Shown: one piece after another, positions 11,390-24,659 of the stretch
How the letters are laid out: each line of letters starts with the position of its first letter
Position numbering within the stretch: the first letter of the stretch is position 1
Assembly: GCF_026745355.1 (NCBI RefSeq)
Contig: NC_079210.1
Span: forward strand, 24,814,798-24,878,797
Origin: Beta vulgaris subsp. vulgaris
Taxonomy: Eukaryota > Streptophyta > Magnoliopsida > Caryophyllales > Amaranthaceae
Direction: 5' to 3'
DNA length: 64,000 bases
Program-made: the position numbers and the translations under genes
Notes under the pieces: model-generated
The model's database searches: none
What the model saw: the letters and a program-made list of their open reading frames with translations, nothing else
Told to the model about the DNA's origin: nothing

Positions 11390-14300
11390 TAACCTATGCA
11401 ATGCAATTATCAATAAAGTATATTGCCCACTTGTTTTTCACCTCATTGATTTGATCTTCTGTATAAGGATTGCGGGTAGAGGTACGAGCAACCTGAAAAT
11501 AATTCACCAAAGTTAGCCTTAAATAGTTAAATATATAAAATATTAAATGAATTTTAAGTAAATAAAAACTTACTTCATTGAAATCCTCCGAACTAAAATA
11601 TGAAGTGAGTACGTCAAAAATATTACGCATGAAAAATAACTGCACCCAATGCCTCCTTGTTGTTGTGGGCACTTTATCAAATGTTTTAAGAAGATGAGTA
11701 AATTTATCGTATAATAAGAATAAAATATGCTTTTAATTGAATAAAATAAGCCTATTATGCCTCAACACGCTTCCAAAGAAGCTTCTCCCAACAAGCTGTG
11801 TTGCTGCTCAACCGAAACCTACTAAAAGCAATACATAACAAAACAGCAAATGATTTAGAATTTATTTGTTGTATGTTATAATTTAAATTCATTTAAAATA
11901 TATCAAACCGATCAACTTACGCTATCATAGGCGGTCTAATCATTAACTTCCGCTCCTTGTGTAAGCTAGCGGAATCAGAGACATAAATTATCCTGGGCGT
12001 GTGACATATGACAAGGAGCATCCAATGACGGTTATTGCAAGATTGAATAACAATAATTACTAAAAAAATTCACATGTCATGAAACAATCAACATTTGTAA
12101 AACTATTAAAATAGAATATTACTCTTGAAAGATTGACGCGAAGATATGATACTAGCACCAAGAACGACTGATCCAGCCAAAGCACAATGAATGTAACTCG
12201 TTACATTCTCCAATGCATTCACATCCGCGGTACTCTAGACACATCCAACAAACACGTCCAATAGCATCATGAAATCCATCAAAGTCAGACTCTGTAGCCC
12301 TAAAAACTCATTGGCAACTGTAAATTTTTTGTGGAAAATACAACTATCATACAATTAAATGTAAAAAAAAATCATAACTTTGAATATTGTTACCTCATGT
12401 ACACTTGGATAATAGAAATATTAAGCATATCCCCTTTTGGGAACCCACGAATATCCTCCTTGGTCAGATAAGCGGTGGGATCTCCTGAATAATGGACCAA
12501 GGAGCTCGGCAAGGTAACACCAACAACATCATCGTCTGCGACGGCAAGGGCAAGCGTATCTGCTAACTCCCTACAGTCTTTAGTGAGGGATTCCAAGAAC
12601 AATACATCATCGACAACTGGATTATAACGAGTAGGCGAACCAGCTGAAAGCTGCTAGCTAGAACATCTAACAGCCTTCCGCAAAATCCCCTTTTTTTTTT
12701 AGGTGTCGGTGTAACCTAATAATTTTTTTTGAAAACGTGCATAAGATTATGAAATTTTTAAATTTTAAAGCTATTATTTTTTACACAAATGGATAAGATT
12801 TGAACAATTGCCTCATTACCTAACATTTGCACTAATTTTTTTGGCCATTGCACCCACGTACCCAAAGGAGTAGTTGTAGTAACGATTTGATATGTAGGGA
12901 CGGGGACAGGTAGTGGAAAATGACCATTCTTCTCTACAAAATGATGAATTTTCACTCGAAGGTGATCATTCATCATTCTAGACCCATGAACTATAGTGGT
13001 CTCATTAAAAGCATAAGAATGTACATCTGCCACTAGACAAGTCTTTCCACTCGTTAGATCTATCAAATACAATCGACATGTAATCTCATCCTAACAATAA
13101 TGTAAAGTTCTAATTAATTATGTAAGATAATTATTTGTGTAGAGCACATGTATATATAATTTTTATTTGTATAAAGCACATGTATATACGATAATTATTT
13201 GTATAAAGCTGATGTATATATAATAAATATATGTACCTTCAACTAAGGAGAATGAGTGTCGGAAAATCAAGATAGTGGAGTATGTAGCTGAGTGGGTTGT
13301 GAAGTACATGGCCCAGCAGATGATGGAACAAATGGTGAAATAGGTGGTTGAGTGGGCTATGAAGGAGATGGCACAGAAAACGGTGAAGGCAAAAATGGAG
13401 ATGGCCCAGTAGGTAGCTGAGTGGGCTGCGAAAGCGCCACATTCTCCATATATGTTGCAATGTCATTTTTCCACCTTTCAGTCATTCTCCGCATGAATGT
13501 TTCTTCTTGTTCCTGACTCGAGCTCCAATAGTTCCTAGGAGGTGGGCGCCAAAAAGCCTTCCTATAACCAACATTGATGCCTCCAAAACCATAACAACGA
13601 CCCTAACGATTTGGCTTCTCTCCAAGAGCCATAAAAAGGGTGTATATGTTACGTACCAGAGTGAAATCACCCTTGGCTTGCTTCTCCTTGTACTCGAACT
13701 GCCCAAAGAGCAAGTTACAAGTAATGATGTAGTTAATAAAGAAAAAACATATATATGTCAAACTAAAAGTTATAGTGATGTACATACATATTTGTCAACT
13801 GCAATCTTTGTTTCCGCGACTGGAATAAATCCTTGTTTAGTAATAGGATATTTCTTATGCATAGCGCACCACCAGTCATCATCTCGGTTAATATGAAAGG
13901 ACACCAAGGAGCATGGTGTACTAGATGATGATCCAGAATCAAAACTAGGTGGATATAAGTTTTACTGCTTCCATAACTCTCTACCATCCCCATAGTTCCT
14001 TTGACCTAAGTGGTGATGATGTGTGTTCATTCTTGCACTGTCGAGCACCTTTTCTCGCCTTTTCTACTGAAAAAAAAACACATTAAGTTAGTAGAATATA
14101 ATTTAAATTAATAAAACCAAGTTAATAATTAGATTAGATGCTTACTACAGCCTCATCTAACGTCATAGCCTCTTTGAAGGTAAGTCATCCTCCATCTTTA
14201 TGTGCTTGTATACATCTGGCAGAGTATCACCTATCTTCTCTTTCTTTGATCTGACTCTAGTCATTGTGATCCAACCAGATACTGATTTGCTCTTAAAATC

Positions 14301-14620
14301 TCTCCATCTAGAGTTCATAGCAGACAAGTTGTGCTTCCTATAGCTTATCTTGCCGAGAAAGTGAAACATATTCTATTTTCCATCATAAACAAATAGATAA
14401 GCACGTTAGGTCATCATTAGTACAATAAATCCCAAAATTGTAAATGGTATAATTACAAAAATCATCAGCGTGGTATCTTAACATAGTGTCTGTCCACAAC
14501 AAATCCAACAGGACAGGAGAAATATTACTCCATTTCCAATTGATGTTAAGACTGTGTATAGAAAGACCGACCCAAATATCATACTTGGCTGGCCACGAAC
14601 CTAATAGAACAAACAATTAG
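11390..14620 (-). pseudogene. CACTA second gene: TNPA/Transposase_24-like region plus Ulp1-type cysteine protease end
   Basis: Reading the minus strand from right to left, fragments match the second gene of Ulp1-bearing plant CACTA elements. SRWRDFKSK (14163-14369) and a basic GEKPNR region (about 13620) resemble the TNPA/Transposase_24 part. A DUF8039-like block follows (LPVPVPTYQIVTTTTPLGTW, 12758-13072), then the protease entry KGDMLNISIIQVYMR near 12400, HWMLLVICHT and IIYVSDSAS near 11950-12010, and a final helix DQINEVKNKWAIYF near 11400. Ulp1 proteases cleave SUMO-like modifiers; why CACTA elements carry one is unknown. Several introns or frame changes separate the pieces, and a one-base slip lies beside the expected catalytic Cys (about 11640). 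Domain identities come from recall of the family pattern. Confidence 0.65.
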
Positions 14621-15269
14621 AAATCCAAAAATTAAATTGTAATAAGCATGATAAATTATAACTATCTTACAATCAATAATTACATGTTGGTCTTCCCAAT
14701 CAATCAAACTGTAAGTGCATATCTTATGTGTTGTGGAGATTTATCGTGGGGCCTCTTTTACTCTTTCGAGATCCCTTTGTATTCCAATCTGACTTCTTCC
14801 CCCTCCCTTGTGCACCATAATATGCACTGGTCGACAACGATCTAAGGATCAAAATAAGGAACGTAAATTAGAGAACGAACAAATAAATTACATACTCAAT
14901 ATTCACAATAATCAAATAAGCGCGAACCTTAGGGGGGTGGCTGATCAGATGTCACCTCAATGCCAAGTAAAGCATTCATATCAGCATCTAGTTCCATTCT
15001 TTCCATCCAAGCATCAAACTCATCTGCAGCACGATCATTGTCTACCCTTGGTCAGCCTCCTTTTTTGGGAGAAATAGTGAATTGGAATTCGAGATGACTG
15101 ATCGCTCAAACCATCATTAGCCATATCTGTAGCATATATATAGAAACAACAAAAATTGTTGACAAAATTTGAAACAATATATATCAACACATAATTGTAA
15201 CGAAATCTATTATAAGTGCATCAATTTATAATTCAAATTACTCATATAGAACATTTTTTACCTTTGATT
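14621..15269. other. Spacer between the two CACTA genes
   Basis: AT-rich sequence with only short ORFs. It may include the 5' exon or leader of the second gene or the 3' end of TNP2; no domain recognised. Confidence 0.5.
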
Positions 15270-17074
15270 TTGATCAACAGGTTGCTCGATGACCGTTATA
15301 TCTTTTTGGTAATCCATTCGCATGTAACTATTTTCACTATCAGACACATCCATCATATCATCATTTGGGATTGAGAAAGGGGGAGGGGGGTATCATCAAA
15401 TTTGTCATATTCTTCTTCGCCATCAACATCACCTACTCCTAAAATTTGCCTTTTACCATTAACAACAATGCACCACTAAGTGTCTACAGTATCAGATACA
15501 TAAAACACTTGTTTGCTTGTGATGCGAGGATAAAACACTCATATTGACTAGAGTAAAACCACACTCATCCTTTTGCAAACCACATCTATTATCCGCTCAC
15601 TATCATTGAAAAATAGGCATAGTGAAGTCACAATAATATAGCTCCCATATTTCTTGAATGATCCTATAATATGATTGTTTAGCATCAATCGGAGTTTTAT
15701 CCTTTGAACTCGCATACTCCATAGATGATGCAACCATTAAAACCCTACAATTCTATACCACCTTTGATTTCTTGTCCTGGCGTTCAGTGTAAAAGCTATA
15801 TCCATTGATATCATACCTCTCATACCATTTAAAACTCTCACGTGGACAGTATGCCAACCACTTAATTGTATCATGCACATGATGGTTGTTTGCAGACAAT
15901 TCAACAATTACTTTATTGTGGAACCAGTCAATGAAAGACCGGTTATTCTCATTCATCAATGCCCTCCCCCCTTTTGATGGGTTTTTGTGGCGCAATTCAC
16001 GCATATGTCTTTCTAAGTATAGATTAACTTCAGTAACATGGTGCAACACGAAAAGATGAACTTTATTCAACTCACTCAATGAAGGTGAAATATGTTGCAT
16101 TCTGATCCCACCCTTGTCTTCTAACCTACCCTCGTGTCTGGACTTTGAAAGACCTATCGTCACAGCCTTAGCAAAATGAGAAGAACAATATCTTCTAACC
16201 TCTTTGGCAATTATTCCTTGAATAATACTCACCTCTGGTGTTGCTGGATTCTTCACTTTCTTTTTCAAAGAACTCATATGTCTCTCAAAAGGGTATGTCC
16301 ATCTTAAAAACACAGGGCCACACAGTTTAATCTCCCTTACAAAAGGAAGGACTAAGTGAACCATAATGTCAAAAAAAGAAGGTCGAAAATACATCTCAAA
16401 TTGACAAAGTGTGATCACCACCTCATTTTGCAAAGCATCCAACTTATCAAGGTCAAGTACCTTGCTGCATATGCTATTGAAAAATGAACACAACCTCGTG
16501 ATAGCAAGCCTAACATGTTTTAGAAGAATCCCGCGTATTGCAATCGGCAAAAACACTTGCATCATCACATGACAGTCATGGGACTTCAACCTAATTAATT
16601 TCATATTAGTCATAAAAATAAGTCTTCTCATGCTAGATGAGTATCCAGTGGGAACCTTGATACCATATAAACACTCACATAACAATCGTTTCTCTTGCCT
16701 ATACAATGTATAACAAGCTTGAGGTAAATACGTTGTTGTTCCCTTTCCTTTCTTAGCTTCGTCCTTAACCTTTGTAAATAAATTAGGCCGAATTTTCAAT
16801 TTCTTCATATCTCTATGAACCTTCAGACCATTCTTTGTCTTTCCCAGCATATTCAACAGAGTACCGATAATTGCATCGCAAACATTTTTTTCAATATACA
16901 TTACATCGAGACAATGTCTAACTTGTAAGTATTTCCAATAAGAAAGTCTCCAGAATCTAGACTCTTTTTTGCAAATGACACCATCGTCTTTCGAAGGTTT
17001 AACCCCCTAACTAAATATTGTGCCCATCCCTTAACACGATTATAAACTTCTTTTCCGATTAACCGTCTAGGAGT

Positions 17075-17079
17075 TGGAG
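17075..17079. repeat. Target-site duplication, left copy (TGGAG)
   Basis: TGGAG directly precedes the LTR start TGTAACACC and matches the copy at 19986-19990. The duplicated bases lie inside the TNP2 coding region. Confidence 0.95.
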
Positions 17080-19985
17080 TGTAACACCACGTAATTTTCA
17101 CTCATTATTTTCTGGTGTTGTTTACATTAAAATGATATTTTCTATTAAAATAAAATAATTTATTATTAAAAACTATTTTTAAAGTGTATAATTATTTATA
17201 TTGTGTTATGTTGTTGTGTTTATTAATTTAAAGTGTATATGATGTGCGTATTTATTTTATCATATAGATAGTAATTCTATAAATTTAAGTAGCGTGTGAT
17301 TTTAGTTTTCAAGTGTTGTATATAATATGGGTCGACCAACATAAAGAATTCTTTTGCAAACCCATATCCTTCTTATGTTGTCCAAAATTTAGAGGAGAAG
17401 TATTAAGCATAGTATTAGCATCTTCTATCTATCCCTCTTTCTAACCACCAAAAGGTGAAGAGCCATCCCCCATTAACCCATCTTAATGCAATTAAACCTT
17501 TACTTTATGATATGAACCATCACATTATTTTTACTGCACACTCCCTTCACGCCAGCCTTACAAAGAAAAACAAAGAGTCCTTCTCCCTTCTCGCATTTTC
17601 GGCCATTTCTCCACACTCATCTTGTTTACCCCATATCTCCTTCGTCTCTTATCGGAATTGGACGTGTGAGTAGTCAAAATTCATGTACTCGGAGAGATCT
17701 TGCTCGTGGTGTCATTCATTTTTGAAGATACTGGAAGAATTGGTCGCAGTTTCTGTTTCAATCAGACGGGTCACCCGGTTTTGTTTTCCTGTCGTACCTT
17801 CACGAATTTGATCATCGCGGAAGATCGAACCGTTTGATCGCCCTGAAATTTGGACAGCACGTTTAGGACATATGGGCCTTCATTATGACCGGAGAGATTT
17901 TAAATCAGAGCTACACATTGACGGGAATCGAGATCGGAGCAGAGCAGTACGTGATGAAAGTGCAAGCAATTGGAGGTCTTCAAAGGTAACTAACGGCGAA
18001 CCTGGTGCGATTAGAATTTGTTTAGGAATTATTTAGTTCTTAATATCTAAGTTGTGTTGATTTTTATGTTAAGATTTGTGGGTTGCTAAAGTTTCATATT
18101 ATTGATGTTATACTTGTTATACTTAAATGTTTATGAGTGATAGTTATGTGGAAGGAAAATAATTCTACTATTTTGTTATCCTTGCTAGAGTTTAATGGTT
18201 AGAATTTTTGTTTTATTATGTCTTTATGGTTTACATATTGGTTAGTGGACATTGTAAATCATGTTGTTATGCGCCTATTATGTTGGTTTGCTTAAGTATG
18301 ATCAAAATGATTATAAAATGAGAGTATGAATATCTGTTGCCTGCCGGTGTAAGTCGCTTGAGGAAGATTCATGTCCATGGCTTGTTATCTGTTGTTATTA
18401 TCTGCCACAAACTTAAGAGTGATGCTTCTTCCGTATTAGCATGGTAGTGTGGCAAGCTTACGGTTTTTATTTACATCTTAGTAGTTATGGTGTTGTAAGA
18501 TGTTTGGTTGTTTGAATGATTAGATATGATTCAAGTATACTGGCGTATCAGATGTATAAGATTTTGGTGTTATAGTTATGTATACTTATGTGTCAATGTA
18601 TGCAGGTATGATGATTTACTCTTATTGCTATATGCATGCTTACATGAGCTTATTATTATTATTTTTATTATTATTATTGACATATATTTATATTATGAGT
18701 GTTTTAATTATTTTATGATGGTTTGGTTGTTTGTATGATTTTGGGATTATAATAATATTGTAGTTTTATAAATCAATATCTAAGTTGTCGACGTTACAGT
18801 ACTCGAGGGAGAATAATACTGTCTTTAGTACCGTTTCGCCAAGAGTTATGTACCAGGGGTATTATGACTAACATTGTAATTAACCTTGTACCCAAACTCA
18901 AACAACGAGAGTGTAGTAGTTGGAGTATCTGTTTATACTGTGTTTTTGGTGTATATTTATGTTTGAAGAAAGATTTATTCTTTTCAGTTGGGTGAAATGA
19001 TTTTAATTAGTATTATATTACTATTACTTTGAGAAGAATAAATATCGTTGAATTGAGACTATTGGATTGCGATCCTAGTTTCTGTTGATTTTAGGTGTAA
19101 GGCCTGAAGGGCATCCTTATTATTTTATATTTGATGAATGAATTATTGTATTTAGTTGTGAAAATATTTTATTGAGATTAAGATATCCGGTGGGATAGAT
19201 GTAGTCCCCGGTGAAGAACATGCCAACCACCTAGGTTGCGATTTAGGGGTATTACCTGGGTTAATTGTTGTCGTCCGAGAGGTTGAGAAGTACTGAGCTG
19301 GGTACTATCCTGCATCGGGAGTTTGGCCATTCTTAGACACAGGCAGTACGGAACGTAAGCCCATAGGCTGTCTGGAGATTTCGATCTGACAAACCTTAGG
19401 AAGTGGGTTGCGATCCACTGACGTTCTGCTCTTTCTCAAAAGCTATTTATATTATTTTGGAGGCTTATGTTTTTTATCTTGTATATCTATATTAAGTTTA
19501 CTATTCATGATTTACTTTATTTAACCATGTTAAACTGTTAGTTGTTGTTTTGTTGTTATTTGGTTCAGTTTGATCTTTTATGTTGATTGGGACTTATTTA
19601 TTAACGCTTGATAACTTCTACATGGATCCTAATTGAGCTGGGAGAGCTGTTAGTTACTCCCCACTGATTGTGGATGTTTGTTGTTTATTTTTACAGGATA
19701 TGTTGATGACAATCTTATTTGGTTTTGGGCTCGGGTTGAGATGTGAGCACTAAAATGTTAGATGTTTTAGACCTAGACTCTTTTATTAATTTAGAGTTAG
19801 TTTTCTCTTTTGGTTATCAATTTAATTTATTTATACTATTTATTTATGTTGGTTTTATCACTTAGATATTTAAATGCATTTCTTGTAGTAGTGACATTCC
19901 CAGAAGATGATGTTTCCGCCATCGTCCTATACTACTATTATTATTATTTCTTTCTTTTTCTGCTTTGAAATTCTGGGGTGTTACA
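17080..19985. mobile_element. Solo LTR of a Tekay/Del-like gypsy element (2,906 bp)
   Basis: It starts TGTAACACCACGTAATTTTC and ends TTCTGGGGTGTTACA, flanked by a perfect 5-base duplication TGGAG. No internal gene, primer site or polypurine tract lies inside, so this is a single LTR left after recombination between two LTRs. The TGTAACACC...GGTGTTACA ends and the large size fit Tekay-type chromoviruses. Removing it and one TGGAG makes the two halves of TNP2 join in frame, which proves it is a later insertion. Confidence 0.9.
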
Positions 19986-19990
19986 TGGAG
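19986..19990. repeat. Target-site duplication, right copy (TGGAG)
   Basis: Matches 17075-17079. Confidence 0.95.
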
Positions 19991-21580
19991 CATTTTCAAC
20001 TAACCCGTTAAATGGTGCTTTTTTATTTCGATATGGATGAGAACTATGTAGGAATTGCCTATTAATGATATAGACATGTTTCCCACAATGTGGCAAATGT
20101 GTAGCCTCCATACCATTCTCACAAATAGGACATGCCTTTTTTCCTTTGACCTTATACCCCGTCAAATTATCATAAGCTAGATAATCATTTATAGTATAGA
20201 ATAACATAGCATGAGGCATGAAATCTTCATTAGAATACGCATCAAACACCTACCATAACACCTTCGTCCCACATCTTTTTGAGATCTTCGATGAGAGGTG
20301 CAACATAGAGGTTTATATCATTTCCCGGCTGCTTAAGCCCAAAAATTAAGAGAGACAACATAATACATTTACGCTTCATGCACAACCGTGGAAGAAGATT
20401 GTATATCACTAAAAGAACAACAGGCCAAGTACTATGCTGACTACTCAAAGTACCGTAAGGGTTCATTCCGTCCGTACACAATCCAAGTCTCAAGTTCCTA
20501 GTTTCCTGACCAAATTCTCTATATCTAGAATCTGATCTATAGCCTTCCGTTGAAGAGAATCTGTTGGATGCCTAAGCATCCCGTCTTTCTTTCTCTGATC
20601 AGCTTGCCATCTTAGGTTCTTTGTTTTTTCTTTGATAGAAAAGAGCCTCCTGAACCTTATAGCACAACACTTTCGCAGAAGGACCCGTATGCTCAACCCC
20701 ATCCGGCAATTTGTAACGGGACTTACCACACCTCGGGCACTCATAAAGGTCCGCATACTCATTTCGATACAACAAACAATCATTCAGACATGAATCGTTC
20801 CGCTCATATTCTAAACCCAAAGGACATATTAATTTTTTTGGCATAGTAGGTGGATTTTGGTAATAAATTATCATCAGGAAACATATCTTGTAAAGCTTCT
20901 AAGAGTTCTGTGAAGCCTACATCAGTCAAATTATGTTTCGCTTTTATGTTGAAAAGAGTAGTTAAAATCCCACTAAATTAAGTGTATTTTGTACACCCTG
21001 GATAAAGGGGTTTCCCAGCAGCTTCAGACAAACTGTCAAATAATCGTGGCCGCTCATTAAAATGGTCACGGGTCCCTTCCAACATCTCACCTAATCGATC
21101 ATCCCCAAACTCTTCATCCTCGGTGTCACTATTATCTCCGAGGTCATTTTCATCACCTACTACATCATCACCTTCAATCCTAACATGATCTTCAATCATA
21201 ACTTCATTCTAAACCCCAACATTCGACATATTAATCTCTAATGAGTTACTAGTGCCAACATCAGCACTAACCCTATCATGAGTATATTTTCCCTTCTCAC
21301 CATGCCATAACCAAATATAATACTCAGCCCTAAATCCACGACAAATAAAATGATCCCTTATGGTCCTAATATCATAAATCATATTCACATTGTAGCAATT
21401 AGCACATGGATAATAAATCTCATCCTCGCAAGTAAGTTGTTGATGTTCTACAACACGTTTACAAAATTCATTCACACCTTGTAAGAACTCCAACTTATTC
21501 CGCTTTCCATACATCCAACTTCGATTCATTTCTAAAAAACCCCACACATCATACGTACATACATAAAAAATTATTATCAA

Positions 21581-22380
<800 letters not shown>

Positions 22381-22443
22381 CTTTATACTAAAAATTTTAA
22401 ACTACTATTTTAGCCAAATTTTCTAATAAAACACTATTGTAAC

Positions 22444-23044
22444 TAGAGATGGCAATGGGTAGGATCTGGACAGGGTCCTCTAGGATCCAGATCCAAATCC
22501 ATTTTTTAGGCAAGGATCCAGATCCTATGGATCCGGGTTCTAAATGGATCCAAAATGGATCCTTGTCTATTTTGTTCAAACTACCCTAATTTTCACAATA
22601 ATTAAAGATTTTTAACAATAAAGTCATCTAACATCAACCAAAAATCACATTGAATTTCTGAAAATAACCATTGCAACCATTTACTACTATTTAATTATCA
22701 AATTATAGATTAATCAACTAGTTCTAAAAGATTAACAATTATCAACCGATTTTTCGAATTCAATAATCCAGTAAATTGCACATTAATTAGAACAATAATT
22801 CAAAATTCAAGCAAAAAACCGTTATTACATGAAATAACTAATATTATATTATTAAATAATAATATTATAAAAATGGATAACGGATCTGGATAATTATTTA
22901 GGACCCAGTCCAGATTCATTTTTTTCAAAGAGGATCCAGATCCTACCCGGATCCATTGGGTCCAAAATTTGAGGATCCAGATCCGTAAAAAATGGATCTG
23001 GATCCACGGATCTGGGTAGGGTCCATTACCCACTATCATCTCTG
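22444..23044. mobile_element. Non-autonomous hAT element, 601 bp
   Basis: The ends are TAGAGATGGCAATGGG and, in reverse complement, CAGAGATGATAGTGGG, the form usual for hAT inverted repeats. The 8-base duplication ATTGTAAC is perfect on both sides (22436-22443 and 23045-23052). Both subterminal regions are packed with GGATCC/GGATCTGG motifs, possible transposase binding sites. No transposase is encoded; the minus ORFs are repeat translations. Confidence 0.88.
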
Positions 23045-23046
23045 AT

Positions 23047-24403
23047 TGTAACACCCCCAACTTTCTCTCTTTTGAAAAACTTATTTTAATATAAAACTCC
23101 TTGAGAAACTTGAGAGTATTACCGCCACGTGATAACGTTAAAGGCTTTAATATTAACTACTAACTGAACTTGAACTAATGCAACGGAATAACTGTACTAA
23201 CTTCTCTCTAATTAAAATAACTTTATTGTACAATTATATAACAATGGAATTAAAAAAAATAAAATAACATCTCCTTGACTAATGATAATTCCTCATTAGC
23301 TCCTCCACATGAATTATGCATCATATCAACCTGTAAATTCTGCTCGCCAAAATAGGGTCATCACAGGGACAAAGCCATAAAACAAAACAAATTAAATAAA
23401 AGCGTGTCAGCAAAAGTACTGAGTACATGTATTTGCGAAATATGAAACATTTTATTTAATTTAACATTTGAATAAATATTTAATTTCGAAAAACCTTTAT
23501 GGATATACTTGATAAAACTTGTATAATATAAAGTATATAACCTTGATGAAATCATTTTTCCTTGCTTAGGTACCTTTCCTAAAGTGTGCACACTCCTAAA
23601 GTTTAGTATTCCTTACTGAGTCTATTACGATGGGTTACTACATTGTCCACATGACTTATATAAAAAGTACATGGCTAAATAATATAATGGCTACCATTCT
23701 TGCTAATAAATAACAAGTCATTGCCTCTTTATAATTGCGATCATAAAAGATCATATATCCAATAAAAATCTATCTGAAATAATCCTCCTTTAAAAAGAAT
23801 AATAATTCTTAAAACTTAGCCATATAAAGACGTAAATAAAATAACTTGCTCAAGGGTTAACCTTTGAAAAATAATAATAGTTCAAAAACACTCTTTTTTA
23901 AATATTTAAACATGAATTAAAAAATCAAACTCCTTCCAAAATATTTGAATATAAATTCAAAGATCAAACTTTATAAATATATTAATATAGAAGGTAAAAT
24001 AACTAAAAGATAACAAAAAAGGAAAAAAGGTAATCAAAAACATTATCAATCCCCACCCACCTAACTGACCATGCGCCGGAAATTTTATTTTTTTTCTTTT
24101 TCTTTTTTTATAAATCTTTTTCTTTTTTGAAATTCTTTAAATCTTTTTTTTTTAAATCTTTTCTTTTCTAAACCTTTTTAGATTTCTTTAAAATATTTTT
24201 AAAAGTACTTGGGTTTTAAAACTAGTAAGCTTAGGCCCAACATCTATATATTTGGGTTACAATTTATTTTTAATACCCAAAATCTTTTATAAAAGCCTAA
24301 TTTTAAAATTTATTTTAGTAAATAACAAGCCCTTTTAGTAAATAATAACCATAAAATTTCTAAAAGTATAAACACTAACTTACCAAAAATACAGAGTATT
24401 ACA
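23047..24403 (-). mobile_element. Gypsy LTR (minus strand), probably the 3' LTR of a truncated Tekay-like element
   Basis: On the minus strand it runs TGTAATACTCTG ... GGGGGTGTTACA (1,357 bp). A polypurine tract lies just before its start, so this is the 3' LTR of an element whose body pointed right and is lost beyond about 24650. The sequence 23395-23780 recurs in inverted orientation at 63600-63990. The first bases of the plus-strand end are shared with the target duplication of the hAT element. Confidence 0.8.
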
Positions 24404-24650
24404 AACTACCCCCCTTAAAAGAAGTTTCGTCCTCGAAACTTGAAGCAAGCAAGTAAGAAAATATAGCAATTAATTTACATATACCAAATTCTTTCTATTA
24501 AAGTAAGTAGCTCACCTAATAACTCATAAAATAAGCCAAAATTAGGTTAAATATAGTGTTTTAAGTTAAACGCGTGAAACTCTATATATCGTATTAATTA
24601 AGAAAACTACAAAATAAAAACATTTATGAAACACTAACCTAATATGATAA
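24404..24650 (-). mobile_element. Polypurine tract and last internal piece of the same gypsy element
   Basis: Minus strand: TTTTAAGGGGGG (24409-24420) precedes the LTR and is itself preceded by TTTCGAGGACGAAACTTC, the typical DNA around the end of Tekay-type polyproteins (FEDE.. residues). The rest to about 24650 is non-coding, then the Ivana copia element begins. Confidence 0.7.
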
Positions 24651-24659
24651 GGAGAGGGT

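Larger units (their letters stand above)
15270..21540 (-). pseudogene. TNP2 transposase of the CACTA element, split by a solo LTR
   Basis: The gene encodes the CACTA cut-and-paste transposase. From its 5' end (right): a transposase-associated domain starting MNRSWMY (about 21525), an acidic stretch and KPLYPGCTKYT (20978-21199), the Cys-rich NDCLLYRNEYADLYECPRCG region (about 20780), CTDGMNPYG and QPGNDINLYVAPLIEDLK (20242-20493), then FNGLVENAP (about 20000). Homology resumes left of the inserted LTR at TPRRLIGKEVYNRV (about 17060) and runs through MYIEKNVCDAIIGTLLN (16901), a DUF4218-like block with FLRWTYPFERHMSSLKKKV (about 16300) and a DUF4216-like end (IIQEIWELYY, FTLVNMS, KQVFYVSD; 15735-15480). 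Stops, frame changes near 15600, 20240 and 20500, and the 2.9 kb insertion inactivate it. Confidence 0.9.

Noticed and set aside
13507..13896. 129-residue plus-strand ORF
   Set aside because: Lies antisense to the CACTA second gene and shows no domain of its own.
23047..24403. Interpretation as a solo LTR
   Set aside because: Flanking bases do not form a duplication, and a polypurine tract with polyprotein-end sequence follows, so it is a 3' LTR of a truncated element.
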